Shown here: positions 45,331 through 56,557 of the stretch, in pieces
Numbering within the stretch: the stretch's first letter is position 1
Layout: each line of letters begins with the position of its first letter
NCBI GenBank assembly: GCA_030280995.1
Contig: JASXTE010000011.1
Location: 7,571,501 to 7,635,500 of the forward strand
Reading direction: 5' to 3'
Source of the DNA: Hemileia vastatrix
Lineage: Eukaryota; Basidiomycota; Pucciniomycetes; Pucciniales; Zaghouaniaceae
DNA length: 64,000 bases
Notes under the pieces: generated by a model
The model's input: the letters and a program-made list of their open reading frames with translations, nothing else
The model's database searches: none
Told to the model about the DNA's origin: nothing
Program-made: the position numbers and the translations under genes

Positions 45331-46660
45331 ATTGAAGTCATTAGAGAAAGAATTCAAACTGGATTATACAAATAGTCATCATCAAGTTATTCAAGTCCAG
45401 TACTCTGTATTAACAAACCTAATTCCATCTTAGGGTACTTCACAGTCTCAGAGAATTAAATAGGGCCACAGAAAAGATGCAGGAATACTACCTAGCACAG
45501 AGGAGTTTGTGGAGATGTTTTCAGGAAGAGTGTGTTAAGGTTTGGGATATATAATGAGGGGATAAGATGAGAGAGAGTTGCATCTGTATTCTAGGCCTCT
45601 CACAACTTTTTATGAGCCACTTGGATAATTAAAGCTGACAAGGTTAACTAAAGGAGAAACAAATTCACTTACTTTTTATCAATCTCAGATGGCTTGGATT
45701 CTACAAGACAAAATATCACAATATGCTGATATATTTATTGATGATGGTGGAATAAAAGTACCTTCAACAGACTATGGTAATGAATTATTGAAGTAAAATC
45801 CAGGGATACAAAAATTTATCTTGGAATATGCTGTTATTTTAGAGAGGATTTTGGTTAGATTCAAAGAGGCTTGTTTAAATATTTCAGGTTCTAAGTTTTC
45901 TTGTTGTGTGCCAGATTTGGAAACTTTATGTCATGTGGTATGTAGAGAGAGTAGGATTATTTCAAAGAAGAAAGTGAAAAAAATTCATTCCTGGCCAATA
46001 GCCAAGAATATGACCAAGGTCAGGGTGTTTTTAGGCATATTTGTTTATCTCAGAATTTTTATTAATGACTTTTCTTCATTGGCTGCTCCTTTGAGATGGT
46101 TGACTAGGAAGGATTCTGACTGGGAGTGGGATGAAGAGTGTTACAAGGCATTTGAGAGATTGAAGAAGGTTGTTGGAGAAGATATTATCCTGCATAAGTT
46201 AGATTATGGGAAAGATGCAGGCCAAATTTATTTAGCAGTGGATTATAGTCAGATTGCTGATGGGGAAGTTCTATCCGAAATGGATAAATCTGGTTATATA
46301 AAACCAGTCAGGTATTAATCTGTGGTTTTTAATGAGGTGGAATCAAGATATTCTCAGCCTGAATTGGAAATTTTTTGTGTGGAAAAATTTTTAAAGAAGC
46401 TTCAAAATTTTTTATGTGGACAACACTTCAAATTTCAAGTTGATGCAAAATATTTAACTCAAATGATCAATTCCCCTAGTTTACCAAATGCACCCATGAC
46501 CAGATAGATAGCTTTTATACAGCATTTTTCTTTTGATTTAGTTCATAATACCAGCAAGAAATTTACTATGCCAGATGGCTTTTCAAGAAGACCAAAAACT
46601 GAAGAGGATTCAGACTCTGAAGGATTCAATGAAGATATACCGTTGATCAAGGCCAGCATA
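45331..46660 (+). pseudogene. E2 reverse transcriptase and RNase H
   Basis: The RT fingers are broken by stops (45331-45640). The palm catalytic box reads Phe-Ile-Asp-Asp at 45734-45745, the YxDD position. The thumb follows (VRVFLGIFVYLRIFINDFSS, about 46018-46080). RNase H begins near 46160 (ILHKLDYGKDAGQIYLAVDY) and continues in 46322-46507 (ESRYSQPELEIFCVEKFLKK). Stops at 46319 and 46505 interrupt it. The motif style matches the lineage of fungal Ty3/Gypsy pols in which the box is embedded in FxDDxGIK. Confidence 0.75.
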
Positions 46661-46692
46661 AAAGGTGCTGAATAATTTCCTTACCCCCCCCC

Positions 46693-46925
46693 CATGAGGC
46701 TAAACTGGAAGGCTTAATATGTGTAAATAATGATTACAAAGACATCCCCCATGAGGTTAAACTGGCATTTTTAATATGTGTAAATAATGACAACAAAGAC
46801 TTCCCCCATGAGGTTAAACTGGAAGGTTTAATATGTGTAAATAATGACAATGAAGACCTCCCCCATAATTTTAAACTGGAAGAATTAATAATTGTAGATA
46901 ATGAAGACATCTATAATGAGGACAA
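46693..46925 (+). repeat. 57-bp tandem repeat encoding 19-residue units in E2 pol
   Basis: Units start at 46693, 46750, 46807 and 46864, exactly 57 bp apart, with a shorter fifth unit near 46915. In frame with the downstream integrase each unit reads like HEVKLEGLICVNNDNKD. The unit length is a multiple of three and the frame is preserved. A single related unit is visible in E1 at 225-250. Confidence 0.8.
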
Positions 46926-46956
46926 ACTGGAAAATAATAAAAGTATATTAAACTAT

Positions 46957-48640
46957 GTGCTTGGGGAGTTTGGTGAAGGTGTAGCTGAATTTGGTAGAAA
47001 AGAGGTTGAAGATGTGGTATATATGGATGAGAATAGTGATATTGTGTGGGATAGTAGTAAGTTGGTGAACGGTGTATATGTTGAAGTATTAGTTAGTTTG
47101 GTTAAAGAGAGGTTGGGTGTTTGTGAAAACTCAGTAAAAAGGAGGTTGGATAAAAATAAGGTTGAGGATGCTAAAAAGAGTGATAAAGGAAAAGATGAAA
47201 ATTTGATTTTTAAAAGGTTGGAAGGTTCTAAGATGGAAAACTCAAAATCTCTTATGATAAATAGGTGAATTCAAGGATTAAAATTATTGGCTCATTCATG
47301 CACAGGTGATTTAGAAGAAAGGGAGATGCCTGTTGAAATTACATTAATAGATTTTTCAAGACAATGTCTGGGGACAGACAGGGTTTCATTATAAAATGGT
47401 AAAATATCTATTAACTTTAGAAAGGCCAAACAAATTTTATTATGATGAATGGGTGGCTATAAAAAGGAAGTCATTGGAATTTTATCCTTCTGGAAGAAGA
47501 TTAATGAGGAGGAGGTATCCGAATTCTCAAGTTGTTATTACTCAAAAGAAAGGGCAAGAATTAGTTATGAAATCACTACATGAAGATCTTGGGCAGAGAG
47601 AAGGTGGTGAAACTTATAGATGAACTTCTAATGGATTTAGGTGGCCTTGAATGAAGCTGGCTGCTAAAAAATGGGTTCAGTCATGCAAATAATGTCAAAG
47701 ATAAATTTATTTAAGACCAAAAGAACCAGCACATGCAACCAGTGAAAACACTTATTTTTGGTAAGGTTAGTTTGGATGATGTTCATACAAAAGAGGGGAG
47801 ACATAAATATTTAATTGTAGTTAGAGATGATTTATTTGGTTGGGTAGAGGCGAAACCTCTTATTAATTTGAATTCCAGGAATGTGGCAGCTTTTTTAATG
47901 AAAAATTGGGTATATAGGTATGGAGTGATGAAGTTGGTAATGGTTGGTGGAGGTCCTAAATTTGGGACTTAGTTCAAAGAGAATATATCAAAAGTTGGAT
48001 CAAAGGTTAGGGTAGCAAGCCCATATTATCCTGAAGCTGAAGGAATGGTAGAAAGAGGGAATCAAGTTATAAAGGATGCTTTAGTTAAAATGTGTGGATC
48101 AAGTGCTGAAAAATGGAGGCACTATTTGCCATTAGTATTATTTTCTGAAAGAATCACTACCAAAATGACAACAGGATACTCACCATAAAAACTTTTTTTG
48201 GTCAAAAAGTGGGTTTTCTGGTAGATTTAGAGGCTGAATCATATCTGGAATAGACTGGGATACGGTTAAATCGACTGAAGAATTCATATGTGCAAGAATG
48301 ATTCAGTTACAAAAGAAAGAAGAAACTCTAGAGAAGGCATATTCAAAAATGATCAAAATTAGAAATAAGTCAGTAAAATATTAGGATAATTGGCTGGACC
48401 ATAGGCCTAGAAAGCCTTTGAAAGCTGGAGATATGTTTTTGGGGTATAATAGGAGTTTGGAAAGTCAGTAGGGTAAGATGTTTTCTGATAGGTGGAATGG
48501 ATGATATGTAGTGAAAGAACAGGCTTCTGGAAGTTCATATGTATTAAAAGAGTTGGATGGTGTGAAGTTAAAGAATAGGTGAGCTGCTGAGTAAGTGAAG
48601 CAGTTTTATCCTAGGAGAGCAAGGAGTGCTGAAATATGAC
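46957..48640 (+). pseudogene. E2 integrase
   Basis: A linker like that in E1 (EFGEGVAEFGRKEVEDVVY) is followed by a zinc-finger remnant (MKSLHEDLGQREGG, where the second His is replaced by Gln), then the core. The first Asp is in SLDDVH (47773). The second acidic position reads VGGGPKFG instead of VDGGPEFG, so the second catalytic Asp is lost. The Glu is in EGMVERG (about 48045). The C-terminal module is decayed by several stops (48286-48640). It is not functional. Confidence 0.8.
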
Positions 48641-49463
48641 TCCAAAATCAGGATAAACTACTTTCTATAGTTTTGAGATGAAATATTCTGCAAATAGTAT
48701 AAACTAAAAACTATCATTAAAATATACCATAATTAAAATTTGAATGTAAAAGAATTTATGGTGAAGATTTGAGAAGGAATGTAATTATTTTTTGTAGAAG
48801 TGTTCACAGTGGAACCTTCTAATTTAAATATTGGCTAGTTTGGGGTTAATTGATGGGCTGGCTGCTATAAACAAATTTACCCCACAATTTTTGTTACCAT
48901 AGTTTCCCTGTTTCTAGTTGACTCCTGGATTTTTTTTTGTTATGTAGGAAGTCCTCTAAGACTATAAACTGTATCACTATGATAACAATTGATCACACTC
49001 ATTTTTAATCCCAGATTAAAGATTCTATCTGATATAATTTATTTTAGTTCTGTTTCATTTTGTTCAAAAACTATATGTAGAATTTTATTTTACTTTATTT
49101 TTGTTTTAAAATTTATAAAAATTTAATTTTTTCAGGTATAATTCTCACTGGTGGTCTCCAATCATTTTTATAAATTGGAGGGAGCCCACCCAGTGATCAT
49201 TTCTCTATTTTTCTATTCATGTTTTTCAAAATTTTCAAATTATTTAAGATTATTTTAAATTGCTTTCTTGTGTATCCTACATCAAGGTGCACTTGGATGT
49301 GGATATGATGTCAAGGGTACATCTCATCAAATGGCTGGGGGACATCTTTTAAAATAATTTTATTTATTTTTAATTTTCAAATTTATAATTGTATATTTTT
49401 TATTTCAAATTTCTTTTACCTTAGATTTTTAATTCTTTGCAAAAAAAAGTAGTATGTTTTAGG
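48641..49463 (+). other. E2 3' non-coding region
   Basis: Collinear with E1 19150-19950: it has actccaaaatcaggataaac, one mini-hairpin unit (AGTC CTCTAA GACT at 48950-48963, then ataaactg), the long stem-loop at 49145-49196, and the shared block acatcaaggtgcactt followed by catctcatcaaatggctggg. It ends in AT-rich sequence. Confidence 0.65.
49145..49196 (+). other. Stem-loop in E2, compensated relative to E1
   Basis: The left arm is tcactggtggtctccaat. The right arm is attggagggagcccacccagtga. Both arms carry matched substitutions (C and G here for T and A in the copy at 19689-19746). Confidence 0.6.
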
Positions 49464-50640
49464 TTATATATATATAAATATAGTTTTTTTATTTTCTTTT
49501 AAAATTTCTAGCAGGATCCTGAAGAGTTTAGGAAGTTTTTCTGCAGAGGAATATGGCACAATAAAGATATCAGGAGAGGCTCTAGTGAATCTTTCAATTT
49601 CTTTAAATTGACAACATTGTTTATGGTCAAGCCAAGTGGCCATTATAAAGTGAAATTTTAAAACTTTCTCTCTTGAAAATACTTCTGCACAATCTTTTTT
49701 CAGATAATCTTTGTAATGGTCAAAGTTAAGGTTGAAGATAAAATATAGTTGTTGAGAAACCTTATTACATTTCATCTCAGTTGAAGTGGGTTCTGGATCA
49801 GGAATATAATAAGAAGATGGAGAATAACAGGATCCAGAAGAATATAAATCAGATCATTAATAAAAGTCAAGAGTTAAATTTACAAATAAGAATGAAAATT
49901 TTAATTTCTTACTAGAGTCAACTGTGTCAATCTCAATATTTAAGGGCAGGCTTGGTAGAAATATTTTTTCAAGAGGGGAAGAGTAGGGATTTTTAATGTT
50001 GTGATAAGAAGATGGTTTTAGAAAATTAGGAAGTCTCTGGATGGAGCAGGGATAGGTGATAAATTAACTGTTGTAATATTTCTTTTCTTTTGGAAAATTA
50101 ATGGAGGACTGGGAGATCTGAGTCTCTTTGAAGAAGAAAAAGAAGAAGGAAAATGGGTGCTGCTAAATTTAGGCTGAAGAGGAATAGGCTCTGTTATAGG
50201 AGGTGGAGAGAAAAAATATGAAGAAGGAGATACATCCAGAACTGATTTAGGTGGATTCAACATTACTTTTAAAGTGGTAGGAGCTCTAGGGATTACAGAA
50301 GAGAGTCTTGATTAAAGATATGTAGCAGAATCAAGAGCAGATGGAGGTGGAATGAGAGACTCTGATTCAGAAAGAATATTAAAAAAGGCTGATGGTGTGG
50401 AAGGAGTAGTAATTTTAACGGTGGATGATTTTGGAGATGGAGTAGAAGGTTTGAAATTGGAGGCAAAGCTGGTGGCAGGAAGAAAGAGTGAGCCATATTT
50501 AAGGCCAGAGCATTTTCTCTTCATTTCAAAGCAGTTGGAACAGGACCTGTTGTAGGTGTATCTTTTCTGGTTATATGTGTAGGTGCACTCTTGATGGTCA
50601 AAAGAAAAATAATCAGAGGCTTGGTCACTAGAGGCAGTGA
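49464..50640 (-). pseudogene. Gene Z, antisense Cys/Ser/Pro-rich gene remnant
   Basis: Read right to left. About 50630-50310 gives SNFTASSDQASDYFSF, then CSNCFEMKRKC (Cys-x2-Cys-x6-Cys, about 50533-50501) and a Ser/Pro-rich stretch. It continues through 50263-50018 (Pro/Ser-rich, SSSKRLRSPSPP). A weak donor GTAAGAAA at about 49917 and the final frame 49860-49464 (IPDPEPTSTEMKC, then FTRASPDIFIVPYSSAEKLP) complete it. Stops occur near 50314 and 50017. The first Cys set resembles half of a Zn2Cys6 motif, as in gene Y, but I see no second half. The family is not recognised. Confidence 0.4.
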
Positions 50641-51234
50641 AGTTGGAAGGTGTAAGCCAGGCTACGAGACTTACACAGTAAATAATTAATTATTTACTAG
50701 AGTAGATATATGCCTTTACCTCTCATTTAATTATTTATACTTACTTTTTAAATTAATTATACAATTTTAACTAATTAAATAAGTAAAAATAAATAGGGAT
50801 ATAATTCTATTGTTTTCTCATATTTTTTTTATTCTTTGACAGTGTCCTCATGACAGCTGAAAAGAAAACTAAAAATAATAAATATTAAATTAAATTTTTT
50901 TATTTTGACATTGACATTTACAGAAATTTAAAATAAATCAAATAAAATGGACATATACAGATAAATACTGTATATGTGTACATTCTTTATAGAACAACTT
51001 TAAATATTTAATTTGTCTATCTGTGAAATTGTTCTTTCTCTGATACTCATGTAAATAGAATTTTGGTTACGTAGATTCTCTCCTTTTGCCTATATAAGGC
51101 CTCTCAATCTGGATGTTTTCTTTCATTCCATTCTTACTTTACAAATTTATTATATACATACAAATCACATATATTACTAATGTTACTAGCTTAGTATTTA
51201 CATCTGGGTATTTCTAAGCTTTTAAAGTAATAAT
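50641..51234. repeat. LTR-like sequence upstream of H
   Basis: From 50651, tgtaagccaggctacgagac with the following ttaattatttac resembles the reverse complement of the right end of the solo LTR at 59941-60731. The other end is not found. A TATA-like cctatataaggc at about 51091 could be a promoter. Nothing coding is visible. Confidence 0.35.
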
Positions 51235-51495
51235 CACTATGCAATATAGGGGGTGGACTTGCTAGCAAGTCCCCAACCTGAGCTCAGACAGAACTCAGAT
51301 GGAACTCAGACTGAACTCATACTTAACCCATACTGAAATCTACTTAAACACCCACCTGAAACTGTTCTGCTGAGTGGTGCTCATCCCTGATTGTATGGTT
51401 TCTTTGTCAATAGCTTAATGTGTGTTCAATCTGTGGTGAATTTGAGTCCAAGGTTGCGGACTTGCTAACAAGTCTGCCCCCCATATTGTGTGGTG
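51235..51495. mobile_element. 261-bp MITE, copy 2
   Basis: Same length and ends as copy 1 (CACTAT..GTGGTG). TSD aat is at 51232-51234 and 51496-51498. The left internal palindrome GGACTTGCTAGCAAGTCC is intact; the right one is changed by two bases (tgctaacaagtctg). Confidence 0.88.
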
Positions 51496-52616
51496 AATAA
51501 TAATAATTTTTTTCCATTTCATTGAGTATTTAAATACAAAGAAAAAATATGTACCTCTTTTTGAAATCTTGAGTTTTCCTCATCTTTCATTTCTTTTGGA
51601 CCACCATAAAATCTTTTAGACCCAAATTATCCCTTGACAGCTGAGGGCCTTTCCAAATAGTTGTTGACCCATTCTTATCTTGACTCTGGCAACTGAGGGA
51701 CCATTGAATCCAACACCTATAGAAACTTTTTGGACAAATGACAAACATTGAATGTCAAATGCATGTTACTAATGTTTTTTCTGTGACTGGGATTATAACC
51801 TTGCCCCAATCTAAGGTTTATATAAGTGTAATTGTCCTATATGTTTTTAGTGACTATAGAAGTTATTATCTATAGGTCCCACTCTATATATTTCATTATA
51901 TATGTATATCTTTTTACTCAGCACTCTGTAGTTGGCATTAAATTACTCAAATTAAAGGGGGAGGTGTCAGGTATATAATACTTTTTTTCCTAGTTGACCA
52001 AGATAGAGAAAAACTGTTCTTAGTCCTAGAAGTAATATAATTTAATTTATTTAATCTAAAAAATTTAATTATTTAATTATTTCAGTTGAAAAATTTTCCT
52101 GAAAATTAAAATATTATTTTATTATTTCAGTTGACAGATAGTCCTGGTAATTAAATTAAGAACAATATATAAATTAATTATTTAACTAAAAAAGTATATT
52201 AAAAAATTATATTAAAAAATTATTTCAGTTGAGATTTAGTCCTGGTAATTAAGAAATATAAAATATATAAATTGGTTGTTTGGTTTAAAAATTTTATTTA
52301 TTATTTCAGTTGATTTTTTGAACTGATAATTAATATATTAATTAATTACTTAAGTTGATTTTTAGTCCTGATAATTGATATGTTTTCATTATTTCAGCTG
52401 ATTAGTAGTCCTGGTAATTGTTAATAAATTAATTTTTTCAGTTGATTTTTGGTCCTGATAATTGATATATTTTCATTATTTCAGTTGATTAGCAGTCCTG
52501 GTAATTGGAAATAAGCTTTAAATATTTTTATTTTATCTCTTATTGTTTTAACAAAAAAGAATAACAACTGACAAAATATTAATATTTTTTTTCTCTCAGC
52601 TCAAGTTATACAAACA
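51496..52616 (+). other. Leader region of element H
   Basis: A purine tract (aaagggggagg, ending about 51967) followed by tgtcagg looks like a polypurine tract/LTR junction, either of H itself or of an earlier tandem element. The tandem motif array 51990-52515 follows. A poly-T stretch and ctctcag lie directly before the gag ATG at 52617. No gene is visible. Confidence 0.45.
51990..52515 (+). repeat. Iterated CAGTTGA...AGTCCTG motif array in H leader
   Basis: At least eight degenerate units: ttatttcagttga, 5-7 nt, then agtcctggtaatt or agtcctgataatt. Units start at about 52080, 52125, 52223, 52303, 52351, 52392, 52436 and 52479, with a weaker one at 51991. Spacing is irregular (41-98 bp), so the motif, not the spacing, is conserved. 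Confidence 0.75.
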
Positions 52617-55600
52617 ATGGCTGAATTAAATCTTTCTACCACCCATGATGAGGAAGTGGATCTTATTGATTATGATGCAATTTCTGAAAGCTCTCCTTTT
52701 ACTACGAAATTTTCTCAAATTAATCAATTAGTAAACTAGACTGGATGTAGAAAGAAAGGAGGTGGAAATCAAGAAGGAACATCCTCCCCTGGACTCCAAG
52801 TCTGTCACACGCCATGTGACACTCAAAGCAAAAGCAGCTCATTAAATCAATAATACAGAGGTCTAAATCCATACTCTAGGCGCAGAAATCAACTCTTTAT
52901 AGCAACTGCGAATTTCCTTTGTGTACTCACTATTCAACCGCGATAGTCTAAACTCTAAATCTAAATTATTCAATCTCTCAATAGTGTGTCTCAGTCTTTT
53001 CCTCAATAAGTGACGCACAGCACAATAGTCAATGTAATAGTACACTAAAAGGTTTATTAAATGTCTGTGGATTATTCAAAGGGGTAGTGAGCATGGACGG
53101 AATGGTTAGTGGAGGATTAAAAGGTTGACGGATGTTAGTGAGGAGCGTCCAGGTGTAACGGTTGTATTTTTTAATGGTCTGTGGTGTGCGGAATAGTGGA
53201 TGGGTATAAGGTCAATGTGAGGAGGAGTAAAGGATATAAAAGGGGTTGGGTTTTTGGTTTGACATTCTTTAGAATTAAATTATAAAATGTATATATAGTT
53301 AATAGTGGTAAACTTTAGGTTAAATCATTATTATTGTATCTTTCCTTATTTTCTCAGTAATCACTTCTAAATCCTAAATCTTTGATTATTGAGTTTCCAA
53401 CCCTTTGTGAGATTTTAAGAATTTTAACATTACCTTTAAATTATACTAGAATTCTTCTCGAACATATCTCAAAGCAGTAGCTCTTCCTTTGAGTCATCTT
53501 TGAATCACTTACTCGAACATTTCCTCTGTGCATCAAAGAAGTTTCTAAACTCCTCCCTCCATCTCACTTCCAGGAACACCCTCTACCTTGTGCATAGGTC
53601 GTCCGGTGACAAAGTCCCAGGTACACCCCTAGAAGAGCTTCCAAAAGGCTTTAAAACAAAAAAAGATTCCAGTTCAGAAACAAGTAAAAAACCTGTTAGC
53701 TCACATCAAGGAGTTGAAGTCAGAGAACCTTAAAATAAGGGCAAAGGTAGAATCCTTAGAAGAAAACATAAGAAGTATGGAAAATTTTTTAAAAAAGAAG
53801 AAGAAACATCCACAGGGAGAAAAACCCCTTCCACAGTTGGCTCCTCAGCAACAAGAAAAAGTGGAAGTGTTAAAATGGCAATTGGAATGTCTGAACACCC
53901 AATGGGACTCCCTCCAGGCTCAGAAAATGCAGTAGGCTCCTCAAGCAGGACCCTCCAGGGCCCAACATTTCAATCCCACCCCTTCTCACCCTTACCAAGG
54001 AGGCAGAAGAAAAAAATAAAATTATCTTCAAATTATTTCAAGACTATGATAAGGCCTTCCATTGAATCTCAAGTTCCTTTCCTTTTTACTTATTCAGTTC
54101 CTTCAGGTAACTCTGGGATGGTAGATAACATCTTGAGCCCAGGAGAAGCTGGTTCTAGAAGGAAAAGTGATCAAAGTTCTAGTCTTTTCAATACTCCTTT
54201 AGTGTTAATTGCTATTTCAACAATAAATCCAGAGATTTCTTTTATAGATGAATCAATTGATCCTGACATTTATGAGACTTTTGAAAATTACTCTATATCT
54301 CTTCTGAGAAATGCTCCTGATGTAGCAACTATTAATAATCAATTTTTGAGAGACATCTTCACAAAACAAAATCAGATAATGAATACCTTAAAATTGACTT
54401 AAAAATTTAATAGCTTGTTAGCTGAAAAAGGTTACCAAGCATTTCAAGGTGAGTTGAATAGGGTATCTGATGAATTGTTTAGGTAAAAAGTAAATTATGA
54501 AAAGAAATTTGCTTTATGGTAAAGTATAAGGAATAATCTATCCAAAGTACAAGAGACTAAGTCTATCTGTTTCCAAGAACTAGAAGGTCAGAAATTACAT
54601 TTGAAAAAATTAAATGACCATTATTCATCTCTGAAAAATAAGAATCAACTATCTTTTGCAACAATCAATGAAACATTAACCAGTATTCCAAGGGTGAAAA
54701 CTAGGCTAACAAACATTCAGGAACAAATGAATTCATTTTTATTTGACCAAAAATACTCTTTCACTTCTGGGAAGGAAACTGTTGCACAGGCTACTCCACA
54801 TGTACCTGAGACAAGCTCTTCTAGAGAAGAATTAGTAAAAGAGAGACCTGTAGATAGTTCTGAGTTTCCATCATAAATTTATGATGCACCCTGTTCATCT
54901 GCAAATGTGTTAAATAATGAGATCACAGCTCAATTAGAGAAATTTCAACTTCTTCTTACACAAAAAGAAGTAAACCAGAATGAGATTACCTCAAATCAGA
55001 AAAATTGGCCCAAACTTGACCAATATCAAAAATTTGATGGTGATTCTTCCTCTGAATAGCAGCAATTCATCTGTAGGATTGATAATATTAAGAATTCTTA
55101 TAAACTACCAGATGAAGAAATTGTGTCTAATTTAATTTCTTTGTTTTCCAGTGTTACCCTCATGTGGTATGAGTCTGTGCTCTTTGATAATAATTATTAC
55201 TCTTGGGAGGATTCAAAAAAATTGATTAAAGCATGATTTGGTGGCTCAAAATTTAGGTTAGCCCAGGAAAGGAAGTATGAGAAGTCTAGATATAGCTTAT
55301 CCTCTACAGAAAAACCTACTGAGTTCCTGATGAAACAAGTAAAAATCTTGAAAGCAATGGATCTAAATATGTATTATAACTCTGGAAGGACAGGATTCTT
55401 TATAAATTGCCAATGTCTTTGAGAGAGTTAATTGTTGCAAAAACTGAATTCCCCAGCGAGCCTTCTTCCTTTATTAATAATTGTAATGAAGTTATTTTAA
55501 ATAACAGGTATGAATCTAGGAAGTTCTTCCCAAGACCTTCAGTGGAGAAACCCTCCAACTACCAACATAAACTTCCTGAAAAATCTAGTAAACCCTCTGA

Positions 55601-55787
55601 CCCTTTTGCACCTAAAAAATATGCAACAAACACTTGCTTTAAATGCAGAAAGACTTGGAAGAAAGGCAATGTTTGTGACAAGAAAATAAACCTTTTTAAA
55701 CAAACAGAGGAGCCTGCTGATGACACAGTTGCACTAGATGATACTTCAAGTGATTGTGCCAGCAACATTTCTGTTGAGTCTAACTAG
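52617..55787 (+). pseudogene. gag: Element H gag
   Basis: Start at 52617 (MAELNLSTTHDEEVDL). The frame is broken by a stop near 52738 and by the solo LTR, and resumes at 53612. Later blocks are 53875-54402, 54601-54876 (coiled-coil-like) and the gag signature at about 55005-55300 (NWPKLDQYQKFDGDSSSE, then LMWYESVL, FGGSKFRL). A Trp of the W-Q pair in family G is a TAG stop here (55057). The knuckle reads TCFKCRKTWKKGNVC at about 55631-55675, in the same frame as the preceding KKYAT, unlike the two G copies. The last Cys-box His is replaced by Asn. Confidence 0.75.
52803..53611 (+). repeat. Solo LTR of family D inside H gag
   Basis: 809 bp, TGTCACACGCC..CCGGTGACA, flanked by a perfect 5-bp duplication aagtc (52798-52802, 53612-53616). 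It is homologous to the LTRs of element D in the opposite orientation. It is a clean solo LTR, formed by LTR-LTR recombination after insertion. Confidence 0.95.
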
Positions 55788-55836
55788 GAAATCTTAATTC
55801 TGTAGGAAGATATTCAATATTTAAATAATATTTACA

Positions 55837-56557
55837 TTGATAAAAATGATTTTTTCCACAGTTGAAGATGCTGAAATCATAACAAATCTTGAGGACACCT
55901 CAATTATTATTACCCCTCTCAAGGCACAAGTCTTAATTAATGGAAATAACATTGAGGTTGTTTTGGATTCTGGAGCTAGAGGAAGTGTTTTATCTGAGAA
56001 AGAACTTACTTCAGTTGATCAGGATTATAAATCAAAAATTATGCCTATCACTTCTGAAAATTGGAGAGGTCATGGCTCTGCTTTGACCCCTAATTGGTAA
56101 ATGCAAAGCAACAGTATTTTTCAAATATAACAATGGCTTTGTAAGAGCTATGTGTGAATTTGTAGTTATAAAAAATGATAACTTAAGCAATTGTTTCATT
56201 GTGAAAAATGATATATTAACTAAATATGGCATTAATATTAATCACTCAAACTAATGCTTTACAATGGGGCTGAATGGGAAGAGAAAATTTAAAATTTACT
56301 CCTCCAGAAAACTATTGACACCAGGATTGAACACATGTCATTCTGTAGTTCAATATAAAGGAAGATCTACAAAAGAAATCCCTACCCTTCTGTCTGTAAT
56401 CGACACTGCTTCTTTTGGAGAACAACTTTCTGGTGAGGAAAAATACTCAATCATTCAGTTGATAAAATCATTTCCTATGCCGTTTGCTCTTGGGTCACAT
56501 GAGTTAGGATTAGTAAAAGAAGAAATGAAGCTTTCATTATCTTGTCCATTAACTTAA
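55837..56557 (+). pseudogene. Element H retropepsin and linker
   Basis: INGNNIEVVLDSGARGSVLS (about 55940-55999) is the protease active site with Asp-Ser-Gly. ENWRGHGSAL and the later NGKRKFKIYSSRKLL correspond to the collinear blocks in G (62901 and 63112). A one-base shift near 56095 and stops near 56252 break it. 56264-56557 leads into the RT with a HELGLVKEEMKLSL block. Confidence 0.7.

Larger units (their letters stand above)
40509..49480 (+). mobile_element. Ty3/Gypsy family E retrotransposon (E2), decayed
   Basis: Order: LTR/leader, gag with CCHC knuckle, protease, long spacer, RT and RNase H, 19-aa repeats, integrase, structured 3' region. Frame-breaking stops occur in every part. 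The right end merges into unrelated antisense sequence at about 49480, so the 3' LTR has been lost. It serves as the reference for interpreting the fragments of E1. Confidence 0.8.

Noticed and set aside
46693..46925. Possible CRISPR-like array (regular 57-bp units)
   Set aside because: There is no repeat-spacer pattern; the units are coding and in frame with a retrotransposon pol in a eukaryotic sequence.
50651..51967. A complete 5' LTR for element H
   Set aside because: Only one end resembles a known LTR end, no duplication or matching 3' LTR is present, and the internal MITE obscures the borders. It is kept only as LTR-like sequence.
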